Assembly: GCA_014898415.1 (NCBI GenBank)
Contig: RCTD01000013.1
Location: 62,001-126,000, forward strand
From: Stromatinia cepivora
Lineage: Eukaryota; Ascomycota; Leotiomycetes; Helotiales; Sclerotiniaceae
DNA length: 64,000 nt
Direction of reading: 5' to 3'
Shown here: positions 62,708-64,000 of the stretch, piece by piece
Layout of the letters: each line of letters starts with the position of its first letter
How positions within the stretch are numbered: the stretch's first letter is position 1
Notes under the pieces: model-generated
Database searches by the model: none
What the model saw: the letters and a program-made list of their open reading frames with translations, nothing else
What the model was told of the DNA's origin: nothing
Program-made: the position numbers and the translations under genes

Positions 62708-63070
62708 TCACATAACGCTACAACCACAACAACAGCAAGCTGCTGCACATCCTGCGCAACATCCCAAAGCGACATCATCCTTATTATGTTTCCTTTCAAT
62801 CTGTTGTTGCTGAACATATACTACTTCTCTCTGTCCTCCCCTTCCATCGTTGATTACGTATGTTGGTTGAGGTTGATGTGGCGGTTTATTTTCGTACTCT
62901 TCTTGACTGTAGACAGGTGGCATGTTTGCGACATCTGCTGGTTCACGATCCCAGAGACTTCGATGAGGTTCTTGAGGTTTTTGTGCCATTTTTGATCGCG
63001 AATAATAGTCGTAGATTGGTTGATTTTGCGATGGTGATTTGGTTGATGAATGCGGTTCGTGGTTTGACAT
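62708..63070 (-). CDS. CYSTM-type small cysteine-tailed protein
   Basis: Single exon, 120 aa. The body is polar and rich in Pro, Gln, Ser and Tyr (PPVYSQEEYENKPPHQPQ, EVVYVQQQQIERKH), ending in a short Cys-rich hydrophobic tail (ALGCCAGCAAACCCCGCSVM). This is the plan of CYSTM proteins: a polar Pro/Gln-rich head and a C-terminal cysteine-rich membrane-associated module, linked in several eukaryotes to stress tolerance. No signal peptide. Membrane anchoring is inferred. Confidence 0.75.
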   Translation of the reverse strand: MSNHEPHSSTKSPSQNQPIYDYYSRSKMAQKPQEPHRSLWDREPADVANMPPVYSQEEYENKPPHQPQPTYVINDGRGGQREVVYVQQQQIERKHNKDDVALGCCAGCAAACCCCGCSVM

Positions 63071-64000
63071 TCAAATACTGGAAGGTTGAGTTCGTTGCTT
63101 TTTCCCGCCCCAAATAATTATGATTCACTTTAATCTTTTCCTTACTTTGCGCACAGTTTTGAGTCAATCGAATCAATCAAAAAGCCAGCCTCCATTTACT
63201 TCCAGCACGAAAGGAAATGAGCGACAGCAACCTAAGAGATAAATACTTATTTCGGTTCATTTTCACATTTTCTCACCCAACAATAGGCTGAAAGGGAACC
63301 CGACCTCTATCCCTGCTTGACTACTCAGCCTCTTGTTATATCCAATCATGAAGGATCACGGTGATGAGGATTCAAAATGAGGTTGCATAGAGGAAAAAGA
63401 TCAGTCGATATGTAGTACGGCGCAGGGATCTTATATAAGCCCGGTGAGGTTGATTGCTCGATAAGGCCGCGATACAGCAAGGAATGATCTTTCTTTTATC
63501 AAAAATTACACGACGAAGAATCCTCCATAGAACAATCTACGGCCTTTCGTTCTTCTGGATTACTCAAATAGGGGGAAGGATTCGTCTAAACCTCAAATGC
63601 TCGACGCGGTTCCCCAAACCACTCATTACGACTCCATACCCAACTCTAAGTTGTGGATCAATGCAACCCTGTTGCAACTGATGGTTATCTCAAAATACGG
63701 ACCTCACCCAGTGTCTACTACAGACCTTTCAATCCCACGTTCATACACAAAAATAATTATGGCTCCTCGAGGCCCTCGAATACGATTCAAGCCGATGTTC
63801 TTCCTCATCGCTTTCCCTCTAGTCATATTGAGCGTTCGAAAGCCTTATGTGCCTCCACACAAGAGGGCATAATTTTCGTGTCTTGAGCTCTTCGTCATTT
63901 ATGATAGTGTATTCGAAGACCAAAATAGATCATGCATAAGGCTTATCTGGGCGATACCCGAATTGGATGAGGCTGATGAATGGGACCACTAGGTGAACCA
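63071..64000. other. Intergenic to window end, with a possible small ORF
   Basis: Contains the CYSTM gene promoter. A 37-residue plus-strand frame at 63759-63872 starts with ATG and reads MAPRGPRIRFKPMFFLIAFP, then a basic tail ending RKPYVPPHKRA; it has one short hydrophobic stretch and a TATATAA-like box at 63431. It may be a small membrane peptide or chance. Confidence 0.3.

Overview
The window looks like a filamentous ascomycete chromosome. Most genes carry short introns (about 45-130 nt) with GT..AG borders and CTAAC-type branch sites. The gene set includes Zn(II)2Cys6 regulators, an NADP-glutamate dehydrogenase, a STRIPAK subunit of the HAM-2/PRO22/Far11 family, class I alpha-1,2-mannosidase, a DOMON/cytochrome b561 protein, a fungal F-box protein and a 2EXR protein. 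The overall look fits Leotiomycetes, possibly Sclerotiniaceae; that placement is inference, not shown by the sequence alone. All splice models were read by eye; those marked with high confidence close exactly in frame.

Layout. 0-5.5 kb: a Zn2Cys6 regulator with one frame break, an unrecognised 250-aa protein and a decayed partial copy of it. 5.5-10.7 kb: a small SH3-less protein with an Lsb1/PIN3-like N-terminus, divergent from an aldo-keto reductase with one frame break, then NADP-GDH. 12.7-13.4 kb: a junction where a truncated GH16 gene and a truncated 3beta-HSD-like gene meet tail to tail. 14.3-18.7 kb: a second Zn2Cys6 regulator (with a GC-AG intron) convergent with a DOMON/cytochrome b561 gene. 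20.3-26.5 kb: a J-domain protein, a class 1A DHODH-like enzyme and an Ada-type (methylphosphotriester) AraC protein. 28.4-38.3 kb: an intact thaumatin-like gene, a clearly decayed thaumatin-like pseudogene, an aspartic-peptidase-like membrane protein lacking catalytic Asp motifs, and divergent from it a GH47 mannosidase. 39.8-43.1 kb: HAM-2/Far11. 43.4-45.6 kb: an unusual array of about 14 dispersed copies of a short element. 48-49.9 kb: an unrecognised multi-pass membrane protein. 49.9-64 kb is gene-poor, with a MYND-finger protein, a broken 2EXR gene, an F-box protein, an AT-rich block and a CYSTM-like protein.

Themes. Housekeeping genes (GDH, HAM-2, GH47, J-protein) are intact, whereas several accessory genes show single-base frame breaks, nonsense codons or truncation. 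The most unexplained signal is the array downstream of ham-2: a core TTTTGTTGCATGTCG, often followed at a short spacing by ATTCTCCGA, repeated over 2.2 kb with unrelated sequence between copies and a strong strand bias. No operon-like cooperation or secondary-metabolite cluster is evident.
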